A stretch of 64,000 nt of DNA from Campylobacter concisus (GTDB lineage: Bacteria; Campylobacterota; Campylobacteria; Campylobacterales; Campylobacteraceae), in NCBI RefSeq assembly GCF_003048375.1, contig NZ_CP021642.1, positions 992,001 to 1,056,000 on the forward strand, read 5' to 3'. Of this stretch, positions 18,716 to 27,417 are shown one piece after another (within the stretch, counting starts at the first letter, position 1; each line of letters starts with the position of its first letter). Both the position numbers and the translations under genes were made by a program. The notes under the pieces are model-generated. The model searched no databases, had not been told where the DNA came from, and was given only the letters and a program-made list of their open reading frames with translations.

Positions 18716-18744
18716 TTGACAAATGAAAAACAATCTGATAAAAT
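18716..18744 (+). promoter_or_regulatory. Consensus housekeeping promoter of tRNA-Gly
   Basis: TTGACA at 18716-18721 and TAAAAT at 18739-18744 are separated by exactly 17 bases, close to the general sigma70 consensus and better than most promoters in this genus. The tRNA begins 18 bases after the -10 box. Transcription probably continues into flgA. Confidence 0.75.
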
Positions 18745-18762
18745 GCGGACTTCATTTTGATT

Positions 18763-18837
18763 GCGGGAATAGCTCAGGGGTAGAGCACAACCTTGCCAAG
18801 GTTGGGGTCGCGAGTTCGAATCTCGTTTCCCGCTCCA
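18763..18837 (+). tRNA. tRNA-Gly (anticodon GCC)
   Basis: The sequence folds as a tRNA: acceptor arm GCGGGAA pairs with TTCCCGC, the D arm contains AGCTCAGGGGTAGAGC, the anticodon stem CAACC/GGTTG encloses loop TTGCCAA with anticodon GCC, and the T arm has the conserved GTTCGAATC. The discriminator is T, and CCA is encoded in the gene (18835-18837). It reads glycine codons GGC and GGU. Confidence 0.97.
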
Positions 18838-19709
18838 TCTTTTTTATACTCATTTTTTTACTTTCCACAAAACTTTTTGCAAATGAAGTCAGCATCTATC
18901 CGATGTATTGCGTCGTAAATGATCAAATTTCACTCAGTACTTTTGGCTTTGAAGGCGAAGACAATGAAATTTTAAACTTAGATAGCAAAAGAGCTGCCAA
19001 GATAGATAGCAAAAAACTCTATGAAATTCTAACAGCAAATTTTAAAACATATAATGATAAAAGCGGCGGCAGCGTAGCTTTTGTAAAAAACTGCTCTATC
19101 ATGGATGAAATTCAGATGCAATTTCTAAGAGAGATCAGCAACGAGTACCCAGGCATTAGCGTGAGCGATCTTAGCATCAGTCCGCAAAACAAACTCCCTG
19201 CAAATTTTAAAGACTTAGTTTTTAAAAATATATTTTTAAACGATCAAAATAGCCAAAAAGGCGTCTTTAGAGCCTCATTTGAGGACGTTGATCTAAGTTT
19301 GAAAAGCCTTTATTTTAAATTTAGTTTTAACGCCAAAATGCCAGTTTTTATCGCTATAAACTCAATGAACACAAACCACATTTTAAGCTTGCTTGACTAT
19401 CAACCAACGATGATCGAGTTTAGCAAATGGCCGCGTGATGCACTCTTTGGACTTAGCGCCTCAACTCTTGTCACAAAAATGCAGATAAGAAGCGGAGAAA
19501 TTTTAACAAAACGTCAGTTTAACGCCATTAGTTTAGTCAAAAAAGGTCAAATGCTAAACGCAGTTTTAAGCGAGGGTGGCGTCAAGATAATCGCCGAGGT
19601 AAAGGCGCTTGAAGATGGAAATTTAGGCGACATGATAAAGATAAGAACAAGAGAAAATAAAATTTTACAGGCCACAGTTTCAGGCAAAGACGAGGCGGTT
19701 ATCAGATGA
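18837..19709 (+). CDS. flgA: Flagellar P-ring chaperone FlgA, start codon unclear
   Basis: The C-terminal SAF-like region (LVKKGQMLNAVLSEGGVKI to the end) identifies FlgA, the periplasmic chaperone that assembles the flagellar P-ring. The expected signal peptide is present (FFILIFLLSTKLFA), but its codons begin right after the encoded CCA of the tRNA. Reading upstream in frame there is no ATG, GTG or TTG until an ATG at 18723, which lies inside the tRNA promoter and so would not be transcribed. The next in-frame ATG (18903) would remove the signal peptide. The left limit given is the first codon after the tRNA; ATC, ATA or ATT would have to serve as start. The gene overlaps ubiX by four bases. 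Confidence 0.8.
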   Translation: MFFILIFLLSTKLFANEVSIYPMYCVVNDQISLSTFGFEGEDNEILNLDSKRAAKIDSKKLYEILTANFKTYNDKSGGSVAFVKNCSIMDEIQMQFLREISNEYPGISVSDLSISPQNKLPANFKDLVFKNIFLNDQNSQKGVFRASFEDVDLSLKSLYFKFSFNAKMPVFIAINSMNTNHILSLLDYQPTMIEFSKWPRDALFGLSASTLVTKMQIRSGEILTKRQFNAISLVKKGQMLNAVLSEGGVKIIAEVKALEDGNLGDMIKIRTRENKILQATVSGKDEAVIR

Positions 19710-20257
19710 AAAAGGTAGTTTTTGCAGTCACTGGAGCAAGCGGGACTGGGCTTTTTCTAAAGCTAGTAAATGCCGCCAAAGATAGTTGCGAGGCGCATGT
19801 CATAGCTAGTAAAAATGCTATGAAAGTTTTAGAGGCTGAAGAAAATTTAAGGCTAAATTTAGATGATCTTGGTGTAAAAATTTATGATGATCAAGACCTT
19901 AGCGCAGGTCCTGCTTCTGGCTCGTTTGGCACGGATGCTATGATCATAGCGCCCTGCTCTACTAATACTTTGGCAAAGGTTGCAAACGGCATAAGCGACA
20001 CGCTCATCACAAGAGCCGCAAGTGTCGCGCTAAAAGAGAGGCAAACTCTAGTTTTGGGCGTTAGAGAGATGCCATTTTCTGCGATCGCACTCTCTCAGAT
20101 GCAGCTTCTCTCATCTCTTGGAGCTACTATCGCTCCGCCAGTTTTAGGCTACTACGCAGGCATAAAGAGCCTTCTTGATATGGAAAATTTCATCATCGGC
20201 AAGTGGCTTGATGCCTTAAAAATCGAAAATAATCTTTACAAAAGGTGGCAAATTTGA
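19706..20257 (+). CDS. ubiX: Flavin prenyltransferase UbiX
   Basis: UbiX makes prenylated FMN, the cofactor of UbiD-type decarboxylases, by joining dimethylallyl phosphate to FMN. The 183-residue protein has the family N terminus VTGASGTGLFLKL, the flavin-binding IIAPCSTNTLAKVANG near residues 78-93 and the motif RETPFS-like REMPFSAI near 119-126. Menaquinone in this group is made by the futalosine route, where UbiX/UbiD-like steps are expected. No ubiD gene lies in this window. The start codon overlaps the flgA stop. Confidence 0.93.
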   Translation: MKKVVFAVTGASGTGLFLKLVNAAKDSCEAHVIASKNAMKVLEAEENLRLNLDDLGVKIYDDQDLSAGPASGSFGTDAMIIAPCSTNTLAKVANGISDTLITRAASVALKERQTLVLGVREMPFSAIALSQMQLLSSLGATIAPPVLGYYAGIKSLLDMENFIIGKWLDALKIENNLYKRWQI

Positions 20258-20724
20258 AAAAATCTTGCATCTATCCAGGGACCTTTGACCCCATAACAAA
20301 CGGCCATTTAGACGTTATCATAAGAGCTACAAAAATTTTTGACAAGGTAATCGTCGCAGTTGCAAAAAGTGATAGCAAGCAGCCAATGTTCGCACATGAA
20401 AAGCGCATAGAGATGGCAAAAGAGGCAGTTTGCGATCTAAAAAATGTAAGCGTTCTTGGCTTTGATAACTTGCTGGTTGATTTTGCTAAATCGCACGGCA
20501 TAAACACCGTCATCAGGGGGCTTCGTGCGGTTAGTGACTTCGAGTATGAGCTACAAATCGGCTACGCAAACGCTGCACTCTGGGACGAATTTGAGACGGT
20601 TTATCTTATGCCAAGCTTAAATAACGCCTTCATCTCAAGCTCGATCGTCCGCTCAGTCTTGCGCCACGACGGCGATGTGAGCAACCTAGTGCCAGCAAAA
20701 ATTCTTAAAAATTTAAAGGCGTAA
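20254..20724 (+). CDS. coaD: Phosphopantetheine adenylyltransferase
   Basis: CoaD catalyses the next-to-last step of coenzyme A synthesis. The motif YPGTFDPITNGHLD near the N terminus holds the nucleotidyltransferase T/HxGH-type site, and ISSSIVRSV near the C terminus is also conserved. I prefer the TTG at 20254: AAAGGTGG lies at the right distance, it gives the usual short N terminus MKKSCIYPG, and it overlaps the ubiX stop (TTGA). A GTG three codons upstream is the alternative but would disrupt that ribosome site. Confidence 0.93.
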   Translation: MKKSCIYPGTFDPITNGHLDVIIRATKIFDKVIVAVAKSDSKQPMFAHEKRIEMAKEAVCDLKNVSVLGFDNLLVDFAKSHGINTVIRGLRAVSDFEYELQIGYANAALWDEFETVYLMPSLNNAFISSSIVRSVLRHDGDVSNLVPAKILKNLKA

Positions 20725-20725
20725 A

Positions 20726-21313
20726 ATGTATGTTTTGTTTGAAGGCATTGACGGCGTTGGCAAGAGCACGCAGATAGAAATTTTAGCTTCTAAATTTAGT
20801 GATGCCATCGTCACAAAAGAGCCAGGTGGCACAAAGCTTGGTGAAAATTTACGTGAAATTTTACTAAGCTCAAGCATCAAAATAGGCAAAAGGGCTGAAA
20901 TTTTACTCTTTTTGGCTGATAGGGCTGAGCATTTTGAAAAGCTGGTCGCTCCAAATTTAGGCAAATTGATTTTAAGCGACAGAGGCTTTATCTCTGGCAT
21001 CGCCTACGCTTTGGCAAATGATGAAAGCTTAGATGAAAACGTGCTTTTAGAGCTTAATAAATTTGCACTAAATGATAAATTTGCAGATAAGATAGTCTTT
21101 TTTGAAGCAAGCCATGAGCTTATAAGCTCTCGTCTAAAAAATAGAGGCACCAGCGATAAGATCGAGGCTCGTGGGCTAGAGTATCTTTTAAAAGTGCAAA
21201 GCCTGATGAAGCAAATTCTTATCAAAAATGGCTTTGAAACGCTTTTTATAGACGCATCTAAAAGCATAGAGCTAATTTCAAAAGAGATAGAAAATTTTAT
21301 AAATTTTAAGTAA
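20726..21313 (+). CDS. tmk: Thymidylate kinase
   Basis: Tmk phosphorylates dTMP to dTDP for DNA synthesis. The P-loop FEGIDGVGKSTQ spans residues 4-15, the DRx motif lies in LSDRGFISGIAYA near 79-91, and TKEPGGTKLGE is the substrate-binding segment. The 195-residue length is typical. It follows coaD by one base within the housekeeping string. Confidence 0.95.
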   Translation: MYVLFEGIDGVGKSTQIEILASKFSDAIVTKEPGGTKLGENLREILLSSSIKIGKRAEILLFLADRAEHFEKLVAPNLGKLILSDRGFISGIAYALANDESLDENVLLELNKFALNDKFADKIVFFEASHELISSRLKNRGTSDKIEARGLEYLLKVQSLMKQILIKNGFETLFIDASKSIELISKEIENFINFK

Positions 21314-21341
21314 AATCACAAAAAATAAAAAGGATAATGCG

Positions 21342-22568
21342 ATGATAACGGCACTTCGTGGCATGAAAGATATGCTTCCAGCTCGCGCAAAACTTTACGC
21401 ACAGATAATAAAAACCTGCGAGGAAGTCGCAAAAAACTACGGATATGAGCAAATTTTGACCCCGCACCTCGAGGAGACGGCGCTTTTTAAAAGAAGTGTC
21501 GGCGAGAGCAGTGACATCGTGGGCAAAGAGATGTATCAGTTTGAAGACAAGGGCGGCAACGACGTTTGCTTGCGCCCTGAAGGCACAGCTGGCGTGGTTA
21601 GAGCGTTTATCGAGGCAAAACTTGACAGAGCAAATGTGACAAAACGCTGCTTTTATCATGGCTCGATGTTTCGCTATGAGCGCCCACAAAAAGGCCGCTT
21701 AAGGGAGTTTCACCAGTTTGGCTGTGAGTGTTTTGGCGAGGGCAGCGTCTATGAGGATGCGAGCATTATCTTGATGGTGAGCGAAATTTTTAACAGGCTA
21801 AACATCAAAACAACCCTAAAAATAAACTCACTTGGCGACGAGAGCTCGATGAAGTCTTACAAAGAAAAACTTGTTAAATTTCTAGATGAAAACAGTGAAA
21901 AAATTTGCGAGGACTGCAAAAGACGCAAGCTCTTAAACCCTATCCGCGTGCTTGACTGCAAGATAGAAAGCTGCCAAGAAATTTATAAAAACGCCCCAGT
22001 CATAACTGATAGCTTAAGCGATGAGGCGCAGGCTGATTTTGCAAAACTGCAAGAAATTTTAACGGCAAATGGCGTTAAATTTGAGATAGACACTAAGCTC
22101 GTTCGTGGGCTAGACTACTACTGCAAGACGGCGTTTGAGTTTATCAGCAATGAGATCGGCTCACAAAGCGCAGTCGCAGGCGGAGGCAGATACGACAGGC
22201 TCGTTGAATATCTTGGCGGTAGAGCAAGTTATGGCGTTGGCTTTGCGATGGGCGTTGAGAGGATAATGGAAATTTTAGGTGAAGCTAGAGATGAGCGAGA
22301 CGGAGTTTATCTTTGTGCGCTTGATGCAGCAAATGTTGATTTTATCTATAATCTTGGCTCAAAACTTCGCAAAAAATATCAAGTTGAAATTTCTTATGAA
22401 GCTAAAAAACTTCAAAAACATCTGCAAAATGCCGACAATAAAAATGCAAAAATTTTCCTTTGCGTGGGCGAAAACGAGATGAAAGAGAATAAAATTTGGT
22501 ATAAAAATTTAGAAACCAAAGATGAAAAAACGATAAATTTAGATGAGCTTGAAAAGGAGCTGGGATGA
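21342..22568 (+). CDS. hisS: Histidyl-tRNA synthetase
   Basis: This 408-residue class II synthetase charges tRNA-His. Motif 2 appears as GSMFRYERPQKGRLREFHQFG, and the histidine-binding motifs appear as LVRGLDYYCKTAFEF and AGGGRYDRL. Motif 3 is GVGFAMGVERI. The C-terminal anticodon-binding domain is shorter than in E. coli, as usual in this group. Its last codons overlap the speA start (ATGA). Confidence 0.96.
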   Translation: MITALRGMKDMLPARAKLYAQIIKTCEEVAKNYGYEQILTPHLEETALFKRSVGESSDIVGKEMYQFEDKGGNDVCLRPEGTAGVVRAFIEAKLDRANVTKRCFYHGSMFRYERPQKGRLREFHQFGCECFGEGSVYEDASIILMVSEIFNRLNIKTTLKINSLGDESSMKSYKEKLVKFLDENSEKICEDCKRRKLLNPIRVLDCKIESCQEIYKNAPVITDSLSDEAQADFAKLQEILTANGVKFEIDTKLVRGLDYYCKTAFEFISNEIGSQSAVAGGGRYDRLVEYLGGRASYGVGFAMGVERIMEILGEARDERDGVYLCALDAANVDFIYNLGSKLRKKYQVEISYEAKKLQKHLQNADNKNAKIFLCVGENEMKENKIWYKNLETKDEKTINLDELEKELG

Positions 22569-24400
22569 ATGATTTTGGACTTAGCATTTGGGGCAATTCA
22601 AATTTTGTGATAGAAGACGGCAAAGTCTGCATAAACGAAGCTAGCAAGCCAGCGATCATCGACATCGTTAAAGAGATAAGAGACGATGGCTACAGAGGGC
22701 CGCTACTGCTTCGTTTTCCGCACCTTATCCAAAAGCAGATCGAGCAGATCCACGCAAGCTTTGCAAAGGCAAAGAAAGAATTTGCCTACAAAGGTAGCTT
22801 TAACGCCGTTTTTCCGCTCAAGGTCAATCAATATCCTGGCTTTGTAAAAAATTTAGTTCGCCTTGGCAAACCTTATAACTACGGCCTTGAGGCTGGTAGC
22901 AAGGCTGAACTACTTCTAACTATGGCTTACAACAATGACAAAGCGCCTATAACGGTAAATGGCTTCAAAGATAAAGAGATGATAAACATAGGCTTTATCG
23001 CCGCTGAAATGGGGCATAACATCACGCTAACGATCGAGGGCTTAAACGAACTTGAAGCGATAATCGCCATCGCAAAAGAGCGCTTTAAGCCAAAACCAAA
23101 GATCGGACTTAGAGTAAGGCTACACTCGACAGGATCGGGGCTCTGGGCAAAAAGTGGAGGCATACACTCTAAATTTGGCCTAACATCAACCGAGCTAATA
23201 GAAGCTGTAAAGATGCTAAAAAAGGCAAATTTACTTGAAAACTTCACGATGATACACTTTCACATCGGCTCTCAAATAAGCGAGATCCATCCGCTCAAAA
23301 AAGCACTCATCGAGGCTGGCAACATCTACGCTGAGCTTAGAAAAATGGGCGCCTCAAATTTAAAAGCTATAAATTTAGGTGGTGGCCTTGCGATCGAGTA
23401 CTCGCAGTTTAAAGAAGAGAGCAGCAGAAACTATACGCTAAATGAATATGCAAACGACGTTGTTTATATGCTTAAAACCATAAGCGAGCAAAAAAAAGAG
23501 ATCGAGCCAGATATTTTCATAGAGTCAGGTCGCTACATCGCCGCTTCTCACGCACTTTTGGTCGCTCCTGTGCTTGAGCTATTTTCTCAAGAATACACCG
23601 AAGAGAAGCTAAATTTAAAGAAAAATAATCCAAATTTAATAACCGAGCTAGTTGATCTTTATAAGTCAATCAAGCCTTCAAACGCCCTAGAGTACCTGCA
23701 CGACGCTATCCACCACACTGAGAGCATCCTCACGCTCTTTGATCTAGGCTATGTCGATTTGCAAGATAGGTCAAACGCAGAGGTGCTTTTAAGGCTCATT
23801 AGCAAAAAGGCTGTCGTGATGCTTGGCAACAAGAGCAACTCAAGCGATCTAACTAAAATTCAAAAAGAGGTTCAAGAGAGATACCTACTAAATTTCTCGA
23901 TCTTTCAAAGCTTGCCAGACTTTTGGGGACTAAAGCAAAATTTCCCTATCATGCCACTTGACAGGCTCGATGAGCGCCCTACTTTGCCAGCTTCGATCTG
24001 GGATATCACTTGCGATAGCGACGGCGAGATCAGCTATGATGACGAGAAAAATCCGCTACTTTTGCACGACGTGGATGTGGAGAAGGAGGATTATTTCTTG
24101 GGATTTTTCCTAGTTGGCGCATATCAAGAGGTGATCGGCATGAAGCACAACCTCTTTACTCATCCGACAGAAGCTACCGTGGAGATAACAAGCGATGGCT
24201 ACAAGGTTACAAATTTACTAGAGAGCCAGTCGATCCTTGATATCATGGAGGACATGGACTACGATATCTACGAGATACAAGACACTCTAAATGAGCGCTT
24301 AGAGAAATCAACTCTGATAAACGAAACACAAAAGAAGCAAATTTTGGGCGAACTTTATCTATTTTTAAATGACAATAGCTACTTAAAGACAATCAACTAA
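22565..24400 (+). CDS. speA: Biosynthetic arginine decarboxylase
   Basis: SpeA is a PLP enzyme of the alanine-racemase fold that turns arginine into agmatine, the first step of a polyamine route. The PLP lysine lies in FPLKVNQYP near residue 80. HFHIGSQ and the glycine-rich NLGGGLAIEYS are the phosphate-binding elements. The substrate-side cysteine region reads SIWDITCDSDG, and 611 residues is standard for the biosynthetic form. It follows hisS with a four-base overlap. Confidence 0.95.
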   Translation: MNDFGLSIWGNSNFVIEDGKVCINEASKPAIIDIVKEIRDDGYRGPLLLRFPHLIQKQIEQIHASFAKAKKEFAYKGSFNAVFPLKVNQYPGFVKNLVRLGKPYNYGLEAGSKAELLLTMAYNNDKAPITVNGFKDKEMINIGFIAAEMGHNITLTIEGLNELEAIIAIAKERFKPKPKIGLRVRLHSTGSGLWAKSGGIHSKFGLTSTELIEAVKMLKKANLLENFTMIHFHIGSQISEIHPLKKALIEAGNIYAELRKMGASNLKAINLGGGLAIEYSQFKEESSRNYTLNEYANDVVYMLKTISEQKKEIEPDIFIESGRYIAASHALLVAPVLELFSQEYTEEKLNLKKNNPNLITELVDLYKSIKPSNALEYLHDAIHHTESILTLFDLGYVDLQDRSNAEVLLRLISKKAVVMLGNKSNSSDLTKIQKEVQERYLLNFSIFQSLPDFWGLKQNFPIMPLDRLDERPTLPASIWDITCDSDGEISYDDEKNPLLLHDVDVEKEDYFLGFFLVGAYQEVIGMKHNLFTHPTEATVEITSDGYKVTNLLESQSILDIMEDMDYDIYEIQDTLNERLEKSTLINETQKKQILGELYLFLNDNSYLKTIN

Positions 24401-24411
24401 AAAGGACGAAA

Positions 24412-25590
24412 ATGCAACTAGCAAACAGAATGCAAACATTAAGCGAATCAATCACAATCGCGATCAGCACAAAGGCCAAAGAGATGAAGGCTGCTGGCAT
24501 AGACGTGATCTCGCTTTCAGCTGGTGAGCCTGACTTTATGACTCCAAAAAAGATAAGAGAAACTGTAAAAAACGCACTTGATAACGATAGCAAAAGCGGC
24601 AAATACACGCCGGTACCGGGCTTGCCTGAGGTCATAGAGGCCATAAGAACAAAGCTAAAAAGAGATAACGGACTTGACTACAAAGCAAATCAAATCGTCA
24701 CAAACATCGGCGCAAAACACTCACTTTTTAATGTATTTCAAGCGCTTATCAACCCAGGTGACGAGGTCATCATCCCATCTCCATACTGGGTGAGCTACCC
24801 TGAGATCGTTAAATTTTGCGGTGGCGTGCCTGTCTTTATCGAAGCAGACGAGAGCACAAATTTCAAGATCACAGCCGAGCAGCTAAAAAAAGCGATCACA
24901 CCAAAAACAAAGGTCTTTTCGCTAAATCACCCGACAAATCCAACTGGAGCTGTATATACAAAAGAGGAGATCGCGGCATTTGGCGAGGTTTTAAAGGGCA
25001 GTGATATCATCATCACAAGCGATGAAATTTATGAAAAAGTGATCTACGGCAAGAAATTTCACGCAGTAGCCTCCGTAAGCGATGATCTTTTCAAAAGAAC
25101 GGTCACGATAAATGGACTAAGCAAGTGTGGCGCGATGCCTGGCTGGAGATTTGGCTACATAGCAAGCTCGATGGACTGGCTAATTGCTGGCATCAAAAAG
25201 CTTCAAAGTCAAAGCACAAGCAACATTAGCTCGATCGTGCAAATAGGCGCTATCCCGTCACTTCTTGGAGAAACCGACGACGATATCGAAAACATGAGAA
25301 AAGAGTATGAAAGAAGACGCGACGTGGCAGTTGAAATGATAAACGCTATCCCTGGGCTAAGCGTAGTTAAGCCTGATGGCGCATTTTATCTATTTGTAAA
25401 ATGTAAAGAGGTAGATGGCGACTCACTTAGATTTTGCAAAAAGATGCTTGAAGAGGCGAACGTAGCAACCGTGCCAGGAGTTGGCTTTGGCATGGAGGGA
25501 TATTTTAGAATTTCTTTTGCAACCGACATCGAGAGCATAAAAAAAGCGATCGAGAGGATCGCAAATTTTGTAAAAAGCTACAAAATTTAA
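24412..25590 (+). CDS. aspB: Aspartate aminotransferase, class I PLP enzyme
   Basis: The 392-residue protein belongs to subfamily I-gamma aspartate aminotransferases. Visible landmarks are NPTNPTGA-like NHPTNPTGAVY near 180, SDEIYEKVIYG near 202-212, the PLP lysine in NGLSKCGAMPGWR near 238, and FRISFATD near the C terminus. It transfers the amino group between aspartate and 2-oxoglutarate. In C. jejuni, from memory, cysE sits between speA and aspB; here the genes are adjacent. The stop overlaps the thiS start by one base. Confidence 0.9.
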   Translation: MQLANRMQTLSESITIAISTKAKEMKAAGIDVISLSAGEPDFMTPKKIRETVKNALDNDSKSGKYTPVPGLPEVIEAIRTKLKRDNGLDYKANQIVTNIGAKHSLFNVFQALINPGDEVIIPSPYWVSYPEIVKFCGGVPVFIEADESTNFKITAEQLKKAITPKTKVFSLNHPTNPTGAVYTKEEIAAFGEVLKGSDIIITSDEIYEKVIYGKKFHAVASVSDDLFKRTVTINGLSKCGAMPGWRFGYIASSMDWLIAGIKKLQSQSTSNISSIVQIGAIPSLLGETDDDIENMRKEYERRRDVAVEMINAIPGLSVVKPDGAFYLFVKCKEVDGDSLRFCKKMLEEANVATVPGVGFGMEGYFRISFATDIESIKKAIERIANFVKSYKI

Positions 25591-25793
25591 TGATCAAATT
25601 TAGAGTAAATGGCAAAATTTTCGAGCTTGAAAACGATATAAATGTTTATGATTTTTTAGCTCAAAATGGCTATGAGCTTAAATTTATAGCCCTTGAGCGA
25701 GACGGAGAAATTTTGCCAAAAAAGCTTTGGCATGAGCGCTTCATGAGCGAGGGCAAAGCTTATGAGATCGTCACTTTAGTTGGCGGTGGATGA
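25590..25793 (+). CDS. thiS: Sulfur carrier protein ThiS
   Basis: This small beta-grasp protein (67 residues) ends in the required double glycine (VGGG, one extra glycine before the end). ThiF adenylates the C-terminal glycine, which is then converted to a thiocarboxylate that gives sulfur to the thiazole ring of thiamine. The start ATG overlaps the stop of the aminotransferase gene, and it begins the thiSFGHE set. Confidence 0.92.
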   Translation: MIKFRVNGKIFELENDINVYDFLAQNGYELKFIALERDGEILPKKLWHERFMSEGKAYEIVTLVGGG

Positions 25794-25800
25794 GGAGAAA

Positions 25801-26652
25801 ATGATAGAGATAGTACTAAATGGCGCAAAATTTAAGGTGCCAGTAAAAAGCCTTAGCGAGCTAAAAGAGCTTGCGCTTGGCGATAAAGAGAGTGAAATTT
25901 ATAAATTTTTAGAGAAATTTAACGCGACAAAGCCAGACATTTTTATCGTTGATGGCTTTGCTATAAAAGAAGATAGCGAGCTAAAAGATGGCTCAAATGT
26001 CGTATTTATAAGGCGTGGCGTGATGCCTGAGCGTGAAGTTTTACGCGCGATGATCGCTTCACGAAACAGCCCTGAGCTAAATTTAGCCCTAAGCAAGGCA
26101 GTGATCGGCGTAGCTGGACTTGGCGGTCTTGGCTCAAATATCGCGCTAAGCCTAGCTAGAGTTGGCGTAAAAAAGCTAGTACTTGCCGACTTTGACGTCG
26201 TTGAGCCAAGCAATCTAAACCGCCAGCAGTATTTCGTCCGCCACATCGGCTTGAAAAAGACGCAGGCGCTTAAAGAGCTGATAAATGACGTCAATCCCTT
26301 TGTCGAGGTCGAAACTCACGATATATTTTTAGATGAAAAAAACGTGGCTAGCGTCTTTGGCGAGTGCGAAATTTTATGCGAAGCCTTTGACAACGTCGCT
26401 GGCAAAGCGATGATACTAAACGAAGCTGGAGCAAGCTTAAAAGATAAAAAGATCATCGGCGCCTCTGGCATGGCAGGATACTTTAGCTCAAATCTCATAA
26501 AAACCATAAAATTTGCCAAAAATGTCTATCTTTGCGGCGACCTCACAAACGAGGCGAAGATCGGTCAAGGGCTCATGGCGCCGCGCGTCGCAGTCTGCGC
26601 AAATCACGAGGCAAATTTGGTCATTAGACTACTTATGGGCTTGGAGGCGTAA
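25801..26652 (+). CDS. thiF: ThiF with an N-terminal ThiS-like domain
   Basis: The C-terminal 200 residues are a ThiF/MoeB-type E1 adenylyltransferase: VAGLGGLGSNIA nucleotide-binding loop, ADFDVVEPSNLNRQQY, then ASGMAGYFSSN and GLMAPRVAVC. The N-terminal ~85 residues resemble a second beta-grasp carrier (IEIVLNGAKFKVP at the start, ELKDGSNVVFIRRG at the end) but run into the E1 domain with no terminal GG. I take the ATG with GAGGAG just before it as the start; an upstream TTG inside thiS is less likely. It activates ThiS. Confidence 0.9.
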   Translation: MIEIVLNGAKFKVPVKSLSELKELALGDKESEIYKFLEKFNATKPDIFIVDGFAIKEDSELKDGSNVVFIRRGVMPEREVLRAMIASRNSPELNLALSKAVIGVAGLGGLGSNIALSLARVGVKKLVLADFDVVEPSNLNRQQYFVRHIGLKKTQALKELINDVNPFVEVETHDIFLDEKNVASVFGECEILCEAFDNVAGKAMILNEAGASLKDKKIIGASGMAGYFSSNLIKTIKFAKNVYLCGDLTNEAKIGQGLMAPRVAVCANHEANLVIRLLMGLEA

Positions 26653-27417
26653 GTGCAAAGCGATAGTTTGATCCTTGGCGGCAAGAAGTTTCAAAGCCGC
26701 TTTATCCTTGGCTCTGGCAAGTACTCGCACGAGCTCATCGACTCAGCCATAAACGAGGCTGGAGCGCAGATCCTAACCCTTGCTCTTAGGCGCATAAACG
26801 AGAGCAAAGAGCGAAATATACTTGACTTTATCCCAAAAGGCGTGACGCTTTTGCCAAACACAAGTGGCGCTAGAAACGCCAAAGAGGCCGTTCGTATCGC
26901 CCAGCTCGCACGTGAGCTTGGGTGCGGGGAGCTTGTTAAGATAGAGATCATAACTGACTCTAAATTTCTCTTTCCAGACAACGCTGAGACGATAAAAGCT
27001 TGCGAAGCCTTGGCAAATGACGGCTTTGTGCCAATGCCATATATGTTTCCAGATCTAAATGCCGCAAGAGCGATGCTAAGTGCTGGGGCAAGCTGCATAA
27101 TGCCTCTAGCTGCGCCAATTGGCTCAAACCAAGGGCTAGTTTTTAAAGATATTATTGAAATTTTGATAAACGAGCTTGATACGCAGATCATCGTTGATGC
27201 TGGCATCGGCAGGCCTTCACAAGCGTGCGAAGCGATGGAGATGGGAGCAGCTGCGATCATGGCAAACACAGCCATCGCCTCATCTAAAAATATCCCGCTC
27301 ATGGCAAGAGCCTTTAAAGAGGCGATCATCGCTGGTCGCAATGCCTATCTAGCAGGCCTTGGCGCAAAGAGCAAAAGCGCAAATGCCTCATCTCCGCTCA
27401 CTGGATTTTTAGACTGA
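26653..27417 (+). CDS. thiG: Thiazole synthase ThiG
   Basis: ThiG condenses the ThiS thiocarboxylate, dehydroglycine and deoxyxylulose 5-phosphate into the thiazole phosphate. The TIM-barrel protein has the catalytic lysine in LVKIEIITD near residue 95, plus [17 protein letters not shown] and [10 protein letters not shown], which bind phosphate. The start is GTG, directly after the thiF stop. Its stop overlaps the first base of thiH. Confidence 0.95.
   Translation: MQSDSLILGGKKFQSRFILGSGKYSHELIDSAINEAGAQILTLALRRINESKERNILDFIPKGVTLLPNTSGARNAKEAVRIAQLARELGCGELVKIEIITDSKFLFPDNAETIKACEALANDGFVPMPYMFPDLNAARAMLSAGASCIMPLAAPIGSNQGLVFKDIIEILINELDTQIIVDAGIGRPSQACEAMEMGAAAIMANTAIASSKNIPLMARAFKEAIIAGRNAYLAGLGAKSKSANASSPLTGFLD

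Noticed and set aside
18723-18836. In-frame upstream extension of flgA through the tRNA
   Set aside because: The ATG lies between the -35 and -10 boxes of the tRNA promoter, and the extension would translate the tRNA itself.
25560-25600. TPP riboswitch upstream of the thiamine genes
   Set aside because: The thiS start overlaps the stop of the preceding aminotransferase gene; there is no room for a THI element and none was seen.
26691-27341. 216-codon open frame on the minus strand
   Set aside because: It is antisense to thiG, whose catalytic lysine and phosphate-binding motifs are intact.
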